Shown piece by piece: positions 20,701 through 29,251 of a stretch of 64,000 nucleotides of DNA; positions within the stretch are counted from its first letter, which is position 1; each line of letters starts with the position of its first letter. The notes beneath the pieces were generated by a model. The model did not search any database. It saw only the letters and a program-made list of their open reading frames with translations, and was not told the origin of the DNA. Source of the stretch: Pararoseomonas sp. SCSIO 73927 (GTDB taxonomy: Bacteria; Pseudomonadota; Alphaproteobacteria; Acetobacterales; Acetobacteraceae); assembly GCF_037040815.1 (NCBI RefSeq), contig NZ_CP146232.1:434001-498000 (forward strand), read 5' to 3'. A program made the translations under genes and the position numbers.

Positions 20701-20849
20701 GTCTCGTTCAGGTTGGCGAGCTTCAGGGGCCTGACATGGGCCGCCACCGCGGCCTCCGCCTCACTGAAACCCATCGCCCCGAGTGACGTGCCAGCAACGC
20801 CCGCGCCGGCGACCTTCAGCAGGCCGCGCCGCGAGAGTTCCATGTTCAT
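17763..20849 (-). CDS. fdnG: Formate dehydrogenase alpha subunit, selenoprotein (UGA-Sec at residue 200)
   Basis: Catalytic subunit (1028 aa with Sec) of a respiratory, exported formate dehydrogenase: formate to CO2, electrons to quinone through the beta and gamma subunits. The Tat leader [17 protein letters not shown] is followed by the [4Fe-4S] site CTYCSVACG and LCPKG, then the molybdopterin-guanine-dinucleotide fold. An in-frame TGA at 20250-20252 splits the frame. The flanks GFDNQARV and [19 protein letters not shown] match the family exactly where Sec sits in FdnG/FdoG, so the TGA is read as Sec. A gene caller without Sec rules would report a 199-aa and an 824-aa piece. It is the first gene of the fdn-fdhE-sel operon. 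Confidence 0.96.
20220..20252 (-). promoter_or_regulatory. Sec UGA codon and candidate bacterial SECIS hairpin
   Basis: UGA at 20250-20252 followed by a foldable stretch. GGCCC (20242-20246) pairs with GGGCC (20222-20226). Inside, a smaller stem with a bulged A and a short apical UGU loop can form. A bacterial SECIS lies just downstream of the UGA within the coding sequence and is bound by SelB's C-terminal domain. The position is right; the apical details are my own hand folding. Confidence 0.6.
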
Positions 20850-21187
20850 GTGGCCCTCCCAGACCTAGTGCCGCGTATCAAGATAACACCTGGGATAATA
20901 CCCGGTTCCCTCAGTACCGGGCAAGCATATGGCCCGAAGCGGAACTATTCGTGACGCGATACTGAGGATGAGAACCAAACTCATCTAATGGGCCGTCCGT
21001 GAGGCCCGCCGCAGGGCCGCGTCGCCCGGGGCCGTGGGAGCGGAGAGCCGGCCCGGCCGGATGCACCCGCCCCGGCACTCCCCCGGGCCGGTACCGCCGG
21101 AGAAATTGAACCGGCCGTCGAACCGGCCTATCTCACGCCCTCCGCCCCAGATTTTCCGGGCGGCGTGACAGCAGGGGAAAGCAGGCC
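20850..21187. other. Divergent intergenic region between fdnG and hpnA
   Basis: 338 bp with no recognisable gene. It holds the fdnG promoter candidate on the minus strand. Further out is a perfect inverted repeat GATGAG-N7-CTCATC (20967-20985) in a locally AT-richer patch. On the hpnA side are a direct repeat of gaaccggcc and a purine-rich agggga element at 21173-21178 that could be the hpnA ribosome site. Confidence 0.5.
20895..20924 (-). promoter_or_regulatory. Candidate sigma70-like promoter of fdnG with palindrome between -35 and -10
   Basis: On the minus strand TTGCCC (20919-20924) and TATTAT (20895-20900) are separated by 18 bp. The spacer largely coincides with an inverted repeat CCCGGT-N9-ACCGGG (20901-20921), a likely operator. 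It sits 46 bp upstream of the fdnG start, and GGGAGGG precedes the ATG. Regulator unknown. Confidence 0.4.
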
Positions 21188-22252
21188 ATTCCTGACGCCG
21201 ACCGGTCGATCGACCCGCCGACCGGGCCTCTCCCCGGACCCGCGCCCTTCCCGCTCCGCCCGGGCGAGACGGCCCTCGTCACCGGCGCCTCCGGCTTCCT
21301 CGGCTCCTCCGTCGCCCGCGCCCTGGCGGCGCGTGGCCTGCGCGTGCGGGTGCTCGTCCGGCCCTCCAGCCCGCGCGGCAACCTGGAGGGGATGGGGTGG
21401 GAACCTGTCTCCGGCGACCTGACCGACCCCGCCTCCCTCCGCGCTGCCATGGAGGGGGCGCACCACCTTTTCCACGTCGCGGCCGACTACCGTCTCTGGG
21501 CGCCCGACCCCTCCGTGCTCCACCGGGTGAACGTGGAGGGCACGCGCGACCTGATGCGCGCCGCCCAGGAGGCGCGGGTGGAGCGCATCGTCTACACGAG
21601 CAGCGTCGCCACCCTCAGACTGGCCGGCGCCACCGGCCCGGTGGACGAGACCTCGCCCCAGGATCCCGCGGCCGCCATCGGCGCCTACAAGCAAAGCAAA
21701 ACCGCCGCCGAGCGCGTGGTGGAGGCGATGGTGGCCGGGGAAGGCCTGCCCGCCGTGATCGTGAACCCCTCCACCCCCATCGGCCCGCGCGACATCCGCC
21801 CCACCCCCACCGGCCGGATCATCCTGGACGGCGCCCGGGGCAAGATCCCGGCCTTCGTAGAGACGGGGCTGAACTTCGCCCATGTGGACGACATCGCCGA
21901 GGGGCACCTGCTGGCCTTCGAGCGCGGGCGGATCGGGGAGCGATACATCCTCGGCGGCCAGGACGTCTCCCTGCAGGCGTTCCTGGCGGAGGTGGCGCGG
22001 CTCACGGGCCGCCCCGCCCCGCGCGTGAAGCTGCCGCGCGGTCCCCTCTACCCCCTGGCCTGGGGCGCGGAGGCGGTGGCGCGGATGACGGGGAAGGAGC
22101 CGATCCTGACGGTGGACGCGCTGAACATGTCCCGCTACCGGATGTTCTTCACCTCGGCCAAGGCGGAGCGGGAGCTGGGCTACACCGCCCGCCCCTGGCA
22201 GGAAGGGGTCTCGGACGCCATCGCGTGGTTTCGCGGGGCGGGGTATCTGTAG
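21188..22252 (+). CDS. hpnA: Hopanoid-associated NAD-dependent sugar epimerase HpnA (non-standard start)
   Basis: Extended short-chain dehydrogenase (up to about 354 aa) that opens hopanoid clusters; its substrate is not firmly known. The Rossmann glycine motif ALVTGASGFLGSSVARALAA lies at 21272-21331. The Yx3K active site is in GAYKQSKTAAERVV. From the upstream TGA at 21107 to the Rossmann motif there is no ATG, GTG, TTG or CTG in frame. The GTG at 21344 would delete the NAD-binding motif. The best candidate is ATT 21188, nine bases after AGGGGA; ATC 21209 is another. A sequencing or real frameshift near the start is the alternative. The stop is 3 bp before hpnB. Confidence 0.8.
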   Translation: MPDADRSIDPPTGPLPGPAPFPLRPGETALVTGASGFLGSSVARALAARGLRVRVLVRPSSPRGNLEGMGWEPVSGDLTDPASLRAAMEGAHHLFHVAADYRLWAPDPSVLHRVNVEGTRDLMRAAQEARVERIVYTSSVATLRLAGATGPVDETSPQDPAAAIGAYKQSKTAAERVVEAMVAGEGLPAVIVNPSTPIGPRDIRPTPTGRIILDGARGKIPAFVETGLNFAHVDDIAEGHLLAFERGRIGERYILGGQDVSLQAFLAEVARLTGRPAPRVKLPRGPLYPLAWGAEAVARMTGKEPILTVDALNMSRYRMFFTSAKAERELGYTARPWQEGVSDAIAWFRGAGYL

Positions 22253-22255
22253 GGC

Positions 22256-23404
22256 ATGTTCCTCCTCCTCGGCCTGGTTCCGGTCGCGATCTGGCTCGTC
22301 ATGCTCCTCGCGCGCGGCGGCTTCTGGCTGTGCCGGGAGCGGGACAGCCGTGACCCCGCGCCGGAGCCGGCAATCTGGCCCCGGGTGGTCGCCGTGGTGC
22401 CCGCCCGGAACGAGGCGGACGTGATCGCCCACTCCATCGGCAGCCTGCGTGCGCAGGACTATCCCGGCCCCTTCTCCGTGATCCTGGTGGATGACGGCAG
22501 CACGGACGGCACCGCCGAGGCCGCGAGCGCCACCACCGGCCGCGCCCCGCTGGAGGTGCTGCGGGGCGAGCCCCTACCCGCGGGCTGGACGGGCAAGCTC
22601 TGGGCCCTCTCCCAGGGCGTGCGCCATGCCGGCAGCAGCCCGGACTACGTCCTGCTGACCGATGCCGATATCGGCCACACCCCCGACAACCTGCGCGCCC
22701 TGGTGGCGCGGGCGGAGGCGGGGCGGCACTCCCTCGTCTCCCTCATGGCCGAGCTCTCCTGCGCCACGGCGGCGGAGCGCTTCCTGATCCCGGCCTTCGT
22801 GTTCTTCTTCGGGATGCTCTACCCCTTCCGCTGGGTGGCGGATGCCCGCGCCCGGACGGCCGCCGGCGCCGGCGGCTGCATGCTGGTGCGGCGGGATGCG
22901 CTGCAGCGCATCGGCGGCATCGCCGCCATCCGCACCGCCATCATCGACGATTGCAACCTGGCCCGCCGCCTCAAGGAGACCGGGCCCATCCGGCTGGACC
23001 TGACCCGGCGTGCCCGCAGCCTGCGCCCTTATGGCGGGGTGGCCGAGATCGGGCGGATGGTCTCCCGCTCCGCCTATGCCCAGCTCGGCTACTCGCCGCT
23101 GCTGCTGGCCGGGACGGTGCTGGGGATGGTTCTCACCTACCTCCTTCCCCCGACCCTCGCGGTGTTCGGGGAGGGGTATGCGCGGATCGCGGGGCTGGCC
23201 GCCTGGGCGATGATGGCGCTTGCCTTCCAGCCCATGCTCCGCTTCTACCGCGTCTCCCCGCTCGGTTCCGTCCTGTGGGGGCTGGCACTGCCGGTGATCG
23301 GGGCGGCCTATACGTGGTTCACCCTGCAATCCGCCCTACAGGTCTGGCGGGGCAAGGGCGGGATGTGGAAGGGACGGGCCCAGGCCATGGCGGGCGGCGC
23401 ATGA
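22256..23404 (+). CDS. hpnB: Hopene-associated glycosyltransferase HpnB
   Basis: 382 aa family 2 glycosyltransferase found in hopanoid operons. An N-terminal membrane segment (MFLLLGLVPVAIWLVMLLA) is followed by the GT-A core VVAVVPARNEADVIAHSI, the nucleotide-sugar motif VILVDDGSTDGT and a DADIGH acidic motif. Two or three C-terminal membrane segments follow (LLLAGTVLGMVLTYLLPP and others). It starts 3 bp after hpnA and its end overlaps shc by 4 nt. The sugar and acceptor are not established for HpnB; action on the hopanoid side chain is inferred from context. Confidence 0.9.
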   Translation: MFLLLGLVPVAIWLVMLLARGGFWLCRERDSRDPAPEPAIWPRVVAVVPARNEADVIAHSIGSLRAQDYPGPFSVILVDDGSTDGTAEAASATTGRAPLEVLRGEPLPAGWTGKLWALSQGVRHAGSSPDYVLLTDADIGHTPDNLRALVARAEAGRHSLVSLMAELSCATAAERFLIPAFVFFFGMLYPFRWVADARARTAAGAGGCMLVRRDALQRIGGIAAIRTAIIDDCNLARRLKETGPIRLDLTRRARSLRPYGGVAEIGRMVSRSAYAQLGYSPLLLAGTVLGMVLTYLLPPTLAVFGEGYARIAGLAAWAMMALAFQPMLRFYRVSPLGSVLWGLALPVIGAAYTWFTLQSALQVWRGKGGMWKGRAQAMAGGA

Positions 23405-25368
23405 AGGACGTGCCGGGCGATCTCCTCTCCGAGGCCGAGCCCTCGCTGGGCGCCGTCGAGGCCGGGATCTCCCGCGCCTCCGAGGCGCTGCTGCGGCAGC
23501 AGCGTGAGGACGGCCACTGGGTCTTCGAGCTGGAGGCCGACGCCACCATCCCCGCCGAGTACGTGCTGCTGCGCCAGCACCTGGCCGAGCCCGACGACCT
23601 GGAGTTGGAGCGCAGGATCGGCAACTACCTGCGCCGCATCCAGGGCGACCATGGCGGCTGGCCCCTGTTCCACGGCGGTGCGTTCGACATCAGCGCCTCC
23701 GTCAAAGCCTATTTCTGCCTGAAGATGATCGGGGACAGCCCGGACGCGCCGCACATGGCCCGCGCCCGCGCCGCCATCCTCGCCCATGGCGGCGCCGGGC
23801 GCGCCAACGTCTTCACCCGCATCCTGCTGGCCATGTACGGGGAGATTCCCTGGCGCCGCGTCCCCACCATCCCGGTGGAGATGATCCTGCTGCCGCGCTG
23901 GTTCCCCGTTCATATCGGCCGCATGTCCTACTGGGCGCGCACCGTGCTGGTCCCGCTGCTGGTGCTGCAGGCCATGCGCGTGCGCGCCCGCAACCCGCGG
24001 GGCGTGCGGATCCAGGAACTTTTCGCCCCGCGCCGCCTGGCCTGGAGGCGGGCGCGCAGCCACAAGCACCCGGGCTGGGCCCTGTTCTTCAACGGGCTGG
24101 ATGGCGGGCTGAAGGTGGCCGAGCCCTTCTGGCCGCGCACCCTGCGGAAGCAGGCCATCGACCGCTGCGTGGCCTTCGTGACAGAGCGGCTGAACGGCGA
24201 GGACGGGCTGGGCGCGATCTACCCGGCCATGGCGAACGCCGTGATGATGTACGACGCGCTGGGCTACCCGGCGGACCACCCGGACCGCGCCATCGCCCGC
24301 CACTCCGTCGAGAAGCTCCTCGTGATCCGCGAGGACGAGGCCTACTGCCAGCCCTGCGTCTCCCCAGTCTGGGACACGGCGCTGACGGCCCACGCCATGC
24401 TGGAGGTGGGCGGCGAGGCCGCCGAGGCCGCCGCCGCGCGCGGCCTGGAATGGCTAAAGCCGCTTCAGGAGCTGGAGGTGAAGGGCGACTGGGCGGAGGT
24501 GCGCCCGCATGTCCGCCCGGGCGGCTGGGCCTTCCAGTACCGCAACGCCCACTACCCCGACCTGGACGACACCGCCGTGGTGGTGATGGCCATGGACCGC
24601 GCCCGCGGCCAGATGGGCCTGGACGCGCGCTACGACGAGGCGATTTCCCGCGGCACGGAATGGACCGTCGGGCTGCAGAGCGGCGATGGCGGCTGGGGCG
24701 CCTTCGACGCCGACAACACGCACTTCTACCTCAACAACATCCCCTTCGCCGACCACGGCGCCCTGCTGGACCCGCCCACCGCCGACGTCTCCGCCCGCTG
24801 CGTTTCCATGCTCGCCCAACTCGGAGAGACGCGGGAGAACCCGCGGATGCGCGCCGCGCTGGACTACCTGGAGCGGGAGCAGGAGGCGGATGGGAGCTGG
24901 TTCGGCCGCTGGGGCGTGAACTATATCTACGGCACCTGGTCCGCCCTCTGCGCCCTCAACGCCGCCGGGCTGGACGGCACCACCTCCTCCGTCCGCCGCG
25001 CGGCGGACTGGCTGATCGCCATCCAGAACCCCGATGGCGGCTGGGGCGAGGACTGCTCCAGCTACAAGCTGGACTACCGGGGCTTCGAGCCCGCCCCCTC
25101 CACCGCCTCCCAGACCGCCTGGGCCCTGCTGGGGCTGATGGCCGCCGGCGAGGTGGACCACCCGGCCGTGGCGCGCGGGGTCGAGTACCTGCGCGCGACC
25201 CAGGGCGAGGACGGGCTCTGGGCGCAGGACCACTACACGGGCGGCGGCTTCCCGCGCGTCTTCTACCTCCGCTACCACGGCTACCCGAAGTTCTTCCCCC
25301 TCTGGGCCATGGCGCGGTTCCGCAACCTGAAGCAGGGCAACGCGGCGCGGCCCCTGCACGGGATGTGA
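23401..25368 (+). CDS. shc: Squalene-hopene cyclase
   Basis: Shc/HpnF (655 aa) cyclises squalene to hopene/hopanol at the inner membrane. The catalytic DXDD motif is D387-L-D-D390 in YPDLDDTAVVVMAM. Several QW repeats, typical of terpene cyclases, are seen, including QREDGHWVFE, QGDHGGWPLF, LQSGDGGWGAFD and IQNPDGGWGED. Start ATG 23401 (MKDVPGDLLSEAEPSLG) overlaps hpnB by ATGA, and the stop overlaps the hpnG GTG, so translation is coupled through the operon. The squalene synthesis genes hpnCDE are not in the window. Confidence 0.98.
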   Translation: MKDVPGDLLSEAEPSLGAVEAGISRASEALLRQQREDGHWVFELEADATIPAEYVLLRQHLAEPDDLELERRIGNYLRRIQGDHGGWPLFHGGAFDISASVKAYFCLKMIGDSPDAPHMARARAAILAHGGAGRANVFTRILLAMYGEIPWRRVPTIPVEMILLPRWFPVHIGRMSYWARTVLVPLLVLQAMRVRARNPRGVRIQELFAPRRLAWRRARSHKHPGWALFFNGLDGGLKVAEPFWPRTLRKQAIDRCVAFVTERLNGEDGLGAIYPAMANAVMMYDALGYPADHPDRAIARHSVEKLLVIREDEAYCQPCVSPVWDTALTAHAMLEVGGEAAEAAAARGLEWLKPLQELEVKGDWAEVRPHVRPGGWAFQYRNAHYPDLDDTAVVVMAMDRARGQMGLDARYDEAISRGTEWTVGLQSGDGGWGAFDADNTHFYLNNIPFADHGALLDPPTADVSARCVSMLAQLGETRENPRMRAALDYLEREQEADGSWFGRWGVNYIYGTWSALCALNAAGLDGTTSSVRRAADWLIAIQNPDGGWGEDCSSYKLDYRGFEPAPSTASQTAWALLGLMAAGEVDHPAVARGVEYLRATQGEDGLWAQDHYTGGGFPRVFYLRYHGYPKFFPLWAMARFRNLKQGNAARPLHGM

Positions 25369-25952
25369 GCGGGGCGCCGCGCCCCGTCCTCGTGGCAACG
25401 GGACTGCTGCGGGAGGCCCGGATCCTGTCCGGGCCGGGGGTTCAGGTGGTGGCCGGCGGCGGGGATGCCGCCCGGCTGGAGGCGAAGCTGGACCGACAGG
25501 CTCCGGGCGCCGCCGGCATCCTCAGCATCGGCATCGCCGGCGGGCTGGCGCCGGGGCTGCGGCCCGGCGACTGGGTGGTGGACGGCGATCCCGCCTGGGC
25601 GGCCCGGCTCGCCGCCGCACTTGGCGCCCGGCGGGGTGGCATCATCGGGCAGGACCGGATGGCAGCCGACACGGCGGAAAAGGCAGCCCTGAACCGGGGC
25701 ACCGGTGCCCTGGCGGTGGACATGGAATCCCACGTCGCCGCCCGCGTAGCGGCCCGCCACGGCCTTCCCTTCGCGGCGGCCCGCGTCGTCTCGGACGGCG
25801 CGGACCGAAGCCTTCCTCCCGCCGCGCGGGTGGGGATGCGGCCGGATGGCGGGATGGACCTGCCGGCCGTGCTGCTCTCCCTGGCCCGCAACCCCCTCCA
25901 GCTCCCCGCCCTGATCCGGACGGGGTGGGAGGCGGAGCGGGCCTTCCGGGCG

Positions 25953-27164
<1,212 letters not shown>

Positions 27165-27721
27165 AGCGGCGCTCCTATCCTATTCGGCTGGCTGGGAAGG
27201 CGCCGCGGGGGGCGCCGCCCGGCATTCACGGGGTCGGCAGAACCCCATGTTTTCCCGGATTCCGTCCATCGCCGCAACCTCCACCGCCCCCGCGCCGCCC
27301 GCATGGCGGCGCAGCGCCCCCAGCACGTCCGGCATCCATCGCCCCCGGCGCGGAGGCGCCGGAGGCCAGCCCTGCCCGCCCCGCGCCGGATCGCCGGGCG
27401 GGGTCGGGCTCGCTGTCACTCGCGATCAGGTGCCTCGTCACGCCTCGTTCAAGGCCGGTCCTGCCCGGCCGGGTGGAATTCGGGCGGGGTGCGGCTTCCC
27501 GCCACCGGCCACGGGCCTGCCACGGCGGGGATCCTGCCCGGCGGGGAACCCTGCCCGGGCAGCCCGCGGCCGGGCCGATCCCCGCCCCGCCGCGCGCCGC
27601 GCGGGCCCGCGTTCCTTACGCCCATGACAGTCCCAGGACGGGTGCGGGTTGCATTCCCGTGGCAGGCGCCATTAATCGTCCTTCCGGCCAGGGCCTGCCG
27701 GCTCCTTTTCGAGGTTCTCCG
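27165..27721. other. Divergent intergenic region upstream of hpnH and the di-iron protein gene
   Basis: 557 bp without a convincing gene; open frames give proline/arginine-rich translations. The centre is extremely GC-rich with several overlapping inverted repeats (around 27520-27600). Near the right end a locally AT-richer patch precedes the ATG at 27722 and carries a weak promoter candidate. The length suits two divergent promoters. Confidence 0.45.
27649..27676 (+). promoter_or_regulatory. Weak sigma70-like promoter candidate for the di-iron protein and CDP-alcohol phosphotransferase genes
   Basis: TTGCAT (27649-27654) and ATTAAT (27671-27676) are separated by 16 bp, in the only AT-richer patch before the ATG at 27722. 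The -10 matches four of six consensus bases. Confidence 0.25.
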
Positions 27722-28654
27722 ATGTCGTCGAGTCCTGCCGAGGCCGTCCCTCTCGACAGCCCTACCGTTGCCGCCGCCGACCACACCGCCCGCCACTGGA
27801 CCTTTGACGAGCCCGGCCCCGTGCGGATCGGCAGCGACGCGCACATGCGGATGTTCGCGCGGATGCTGCTGGAGACGCACAACCCCTACAAGCCGCGCGT
27901 GCTGGACTGGCCGAAGCTGGACCCGGAGGCCCATGCCCGGCTGACGGGCCTGCCGATCTGGGATATCGCGGTCCAGACGGAGGGCCGCGCCTCGCTGCGC
28001 GTCCACGACTACGCCCGCACCATCACGGACCCGCTGCTGAACGAGGCCATGGTGATGGATGCCGAGGAGGAGGCGCGCCACAAGCGGGTGCTGTCCAACC
28101 TCGTGGAAGCCTACGGCGTCGTGCTGGAGCCGGAGCCGGAGTACACGGGCTTTCGCGACGTGGAATGGGGCTGGATGCGCACCGGCTACTCCGAGTGCAT
28201 CGACAGCTTCTTCGCCTTCGGCCTCTTCGAGGCCGCCCGCCGCTCCGGCTTCTTTCCCCCCGACCTCGTCGGCACCTTCGAGCCGGTGATCCAGGAGGAG
28301 AGCCGCCACATCCTCTTCTTCCAGAACTGGGCCGCCTGGCAGCGGGCGCGGCAGCCCCTGTGGCGCAAGCCGTACTTCCTGGCGAAGACGGCGGCCGTCT
28401 GGGCCGTGCTGCTCTGGGACCGCTTCGTGCTGGCGCGCGACATGGGCGGCTCCTCCTCCCAGACGAACTTCACGGCGAACTCGGACTCCATCGGCGTCAC
28501 CATGAGCCCGGCGGAGCTGATGCGGATCTGCCTGGAGGAGAACGACCGGCGGCTGGCGGGCTACGACAAGCGCCTGCTGCGGCCGAACACCGTGCCCTTC
28601 TTCGTGCGCCTCGCCCTGCGCTTCATGAAGAAGCCAGCCCCCACCGCGGCGTGA
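27722..28654 (+). CDS. Ferritin-like di-iron domain protein
   Basis: 310 aa soluble protein. Two ExxH motifs are seen, E117-x2-H120 in DAEEEARHKRV and E193-x2-H196 in VIQEESRHILFF. They lie about 75 residues apart with further glutamates between them (SECIDSFFAFGLFE), the pattern of a four-helix di-iron carboxylate protein. Such proteins are often oxygenases or oxidases rather than iron stores. It starts at ATG 27722 and is followed after 6 bp by a CDP-alcohol phosphotransferase, on the edge of an aminoethylphosphonate pathway. A role as an oxidative tailoring enzyme for a phosphonate or lipid is inference. Substrate unknown. Confidence 0.75.
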   Translation: MSSSPAEAVPLDSPTVAAADHTARHWTFDEPGPVRIGSDAHMRMFARMLLETHNPYKPRVLDWPKLDPEAHARLTGLPIWDIAVQTEGRASLRVHDYARTITDPLLNEAMVMDAEEEARHKRVLSNLVEAYGVVLEPEPEYTGFRDVEWGWMRTGYSECIDSFFAFGLFEAARRSGFFPPDLVGTFEPVIQEESRHILFFQNWAAWQRARQPLWRKPYFLAKTAAVWAVLLWDRFVLARDMGGSSSQTNFTANSDSIGVTMSPAELMRICLEENDRRLAGYDKRLLRPNTVPFFVRLALRFMKKPAPTAA

Positions 28655-28660
28655 CGTAGC

Positions 28661-29251
28661 GTGAGCAGCAACACCGTCATCCACCGGATCGTCCGCCCGG
28701 CCGTGCGGGCGATCGCGCCCACGGGGATCACCCCGAACACGATCACCACGGCCCGCTTGGTCAGCGGGATCGCGGCCGCTGTCGCGCTGGGCCTGGATGC
28801 TGGCAGCTGGCAGGCGATTGGGGCGGGGATCTTCCTCCTCTCCATGCTGCTGGACCGGGCGGACGGGGAGCTGGCCCGCTCCACCGGCCAGACCAGCGCG
28901 GCCGGGCATCGGTACGACCTGTTCAGCGACTGCTTCTCCAACATGATCGCCTTCATCGGCATCGGCGTGGGGCAGGTGGAGAACCTGGGAGGCACCGGGC
29001 CGATCCTGGGCGCGGCGGCGGGGATCGCGATCGGCGCGATCTTCTGGCAGCTCCACGTCCTCCGCATCGGCACGTTGCGGGGCTGGGAGCCGACCCCCGG
29101 GATCATCATCGACCCGGACGACCTCCTCGCCCTCGTTCCCGTGCTGATCTGGATAGGTGCGGCGGTGCTGATGCTCTGGGTCGCGGCGGTGGTCACGCCG
29201 CTGGGCGCGCTCCTGCTCGCCCTCACCGGCACGCGGCGGCAGCGGGCCTGA
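28661..29251 (+). CDS. CDP-alcohol phosphotransferase (candidate AEP-lipid synthase)
   Basis: 196 aa integral membrane enzyme of the CDP-alcohol phosphatidyltransferase family. The full signature is present: D65-x2-D68-G69-x2-A72-R73-x8-G82-x3-D86-x3-D90. Several hydrophobic spans follow (GIAIGAIFWQL, LLALVPVLIWIGAAVLMLWV). The family transfers a phospho-alcohol between a CMP-linked donor and an alcohol. Beside a pathway for aminoethylphosphonate and two nucleotidyltransferases, the likely donor is CMP-AEP and the acceptor diacylglycerol, giving a C-P bonded lipid; this is inferred. Start is GTG 28661. The stop abuts the phnW stop on the other strand (TGATCA). Confidence 0.88.
   Translation: MSSNTVIHRIVRPAVRAIAPTGITPNTITTARLVSGIAAAVALGLDAGSWQAIGAGIFLLSMLLDRADGELARSTGQTSAAGHRYDLFSDCFSNMIAFIGIGVGQVENLGGTGPILGAAAGIAIGAIFWQLHVLRIGTLRGWEPTPGIIIDPDDLLALVPVLIWIGAAVLMLWVAAVVTPLGALLLALTGTRRQRA

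Noticed and set aside
18282..20786. Long plus-strand frame opposite fdnG
   Set aside because: Shadow of the formate dehydrogenase gene, with a low-complexity Val/Arg/His-rich translation.
20238..20852. Formate dehydrogenase alpha as a frameshifted or nonsense pseudogene
   Set aside because: The interruption is a single in-frame TGA exactly at the conserved Sec position, reading frame is unchanged on both sides, and the full Sec machinery is present.
27520..27600. Structured RNA or riboswitch in the GC-rich centre of the hpnH upstream gap
   Set aside because: Several inverted repeats exist, but they match no riboswitch class I know and are expected at this GC content; a covariance search would be needed.
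27473..27721. N-terminal extension of the ferritin-like protein
   Set aside because: The translation before ATG 27722 is Pro/Arg/Ala-rich and lacks family features; the ATG lies just after an AT-richer promoter-like patch.
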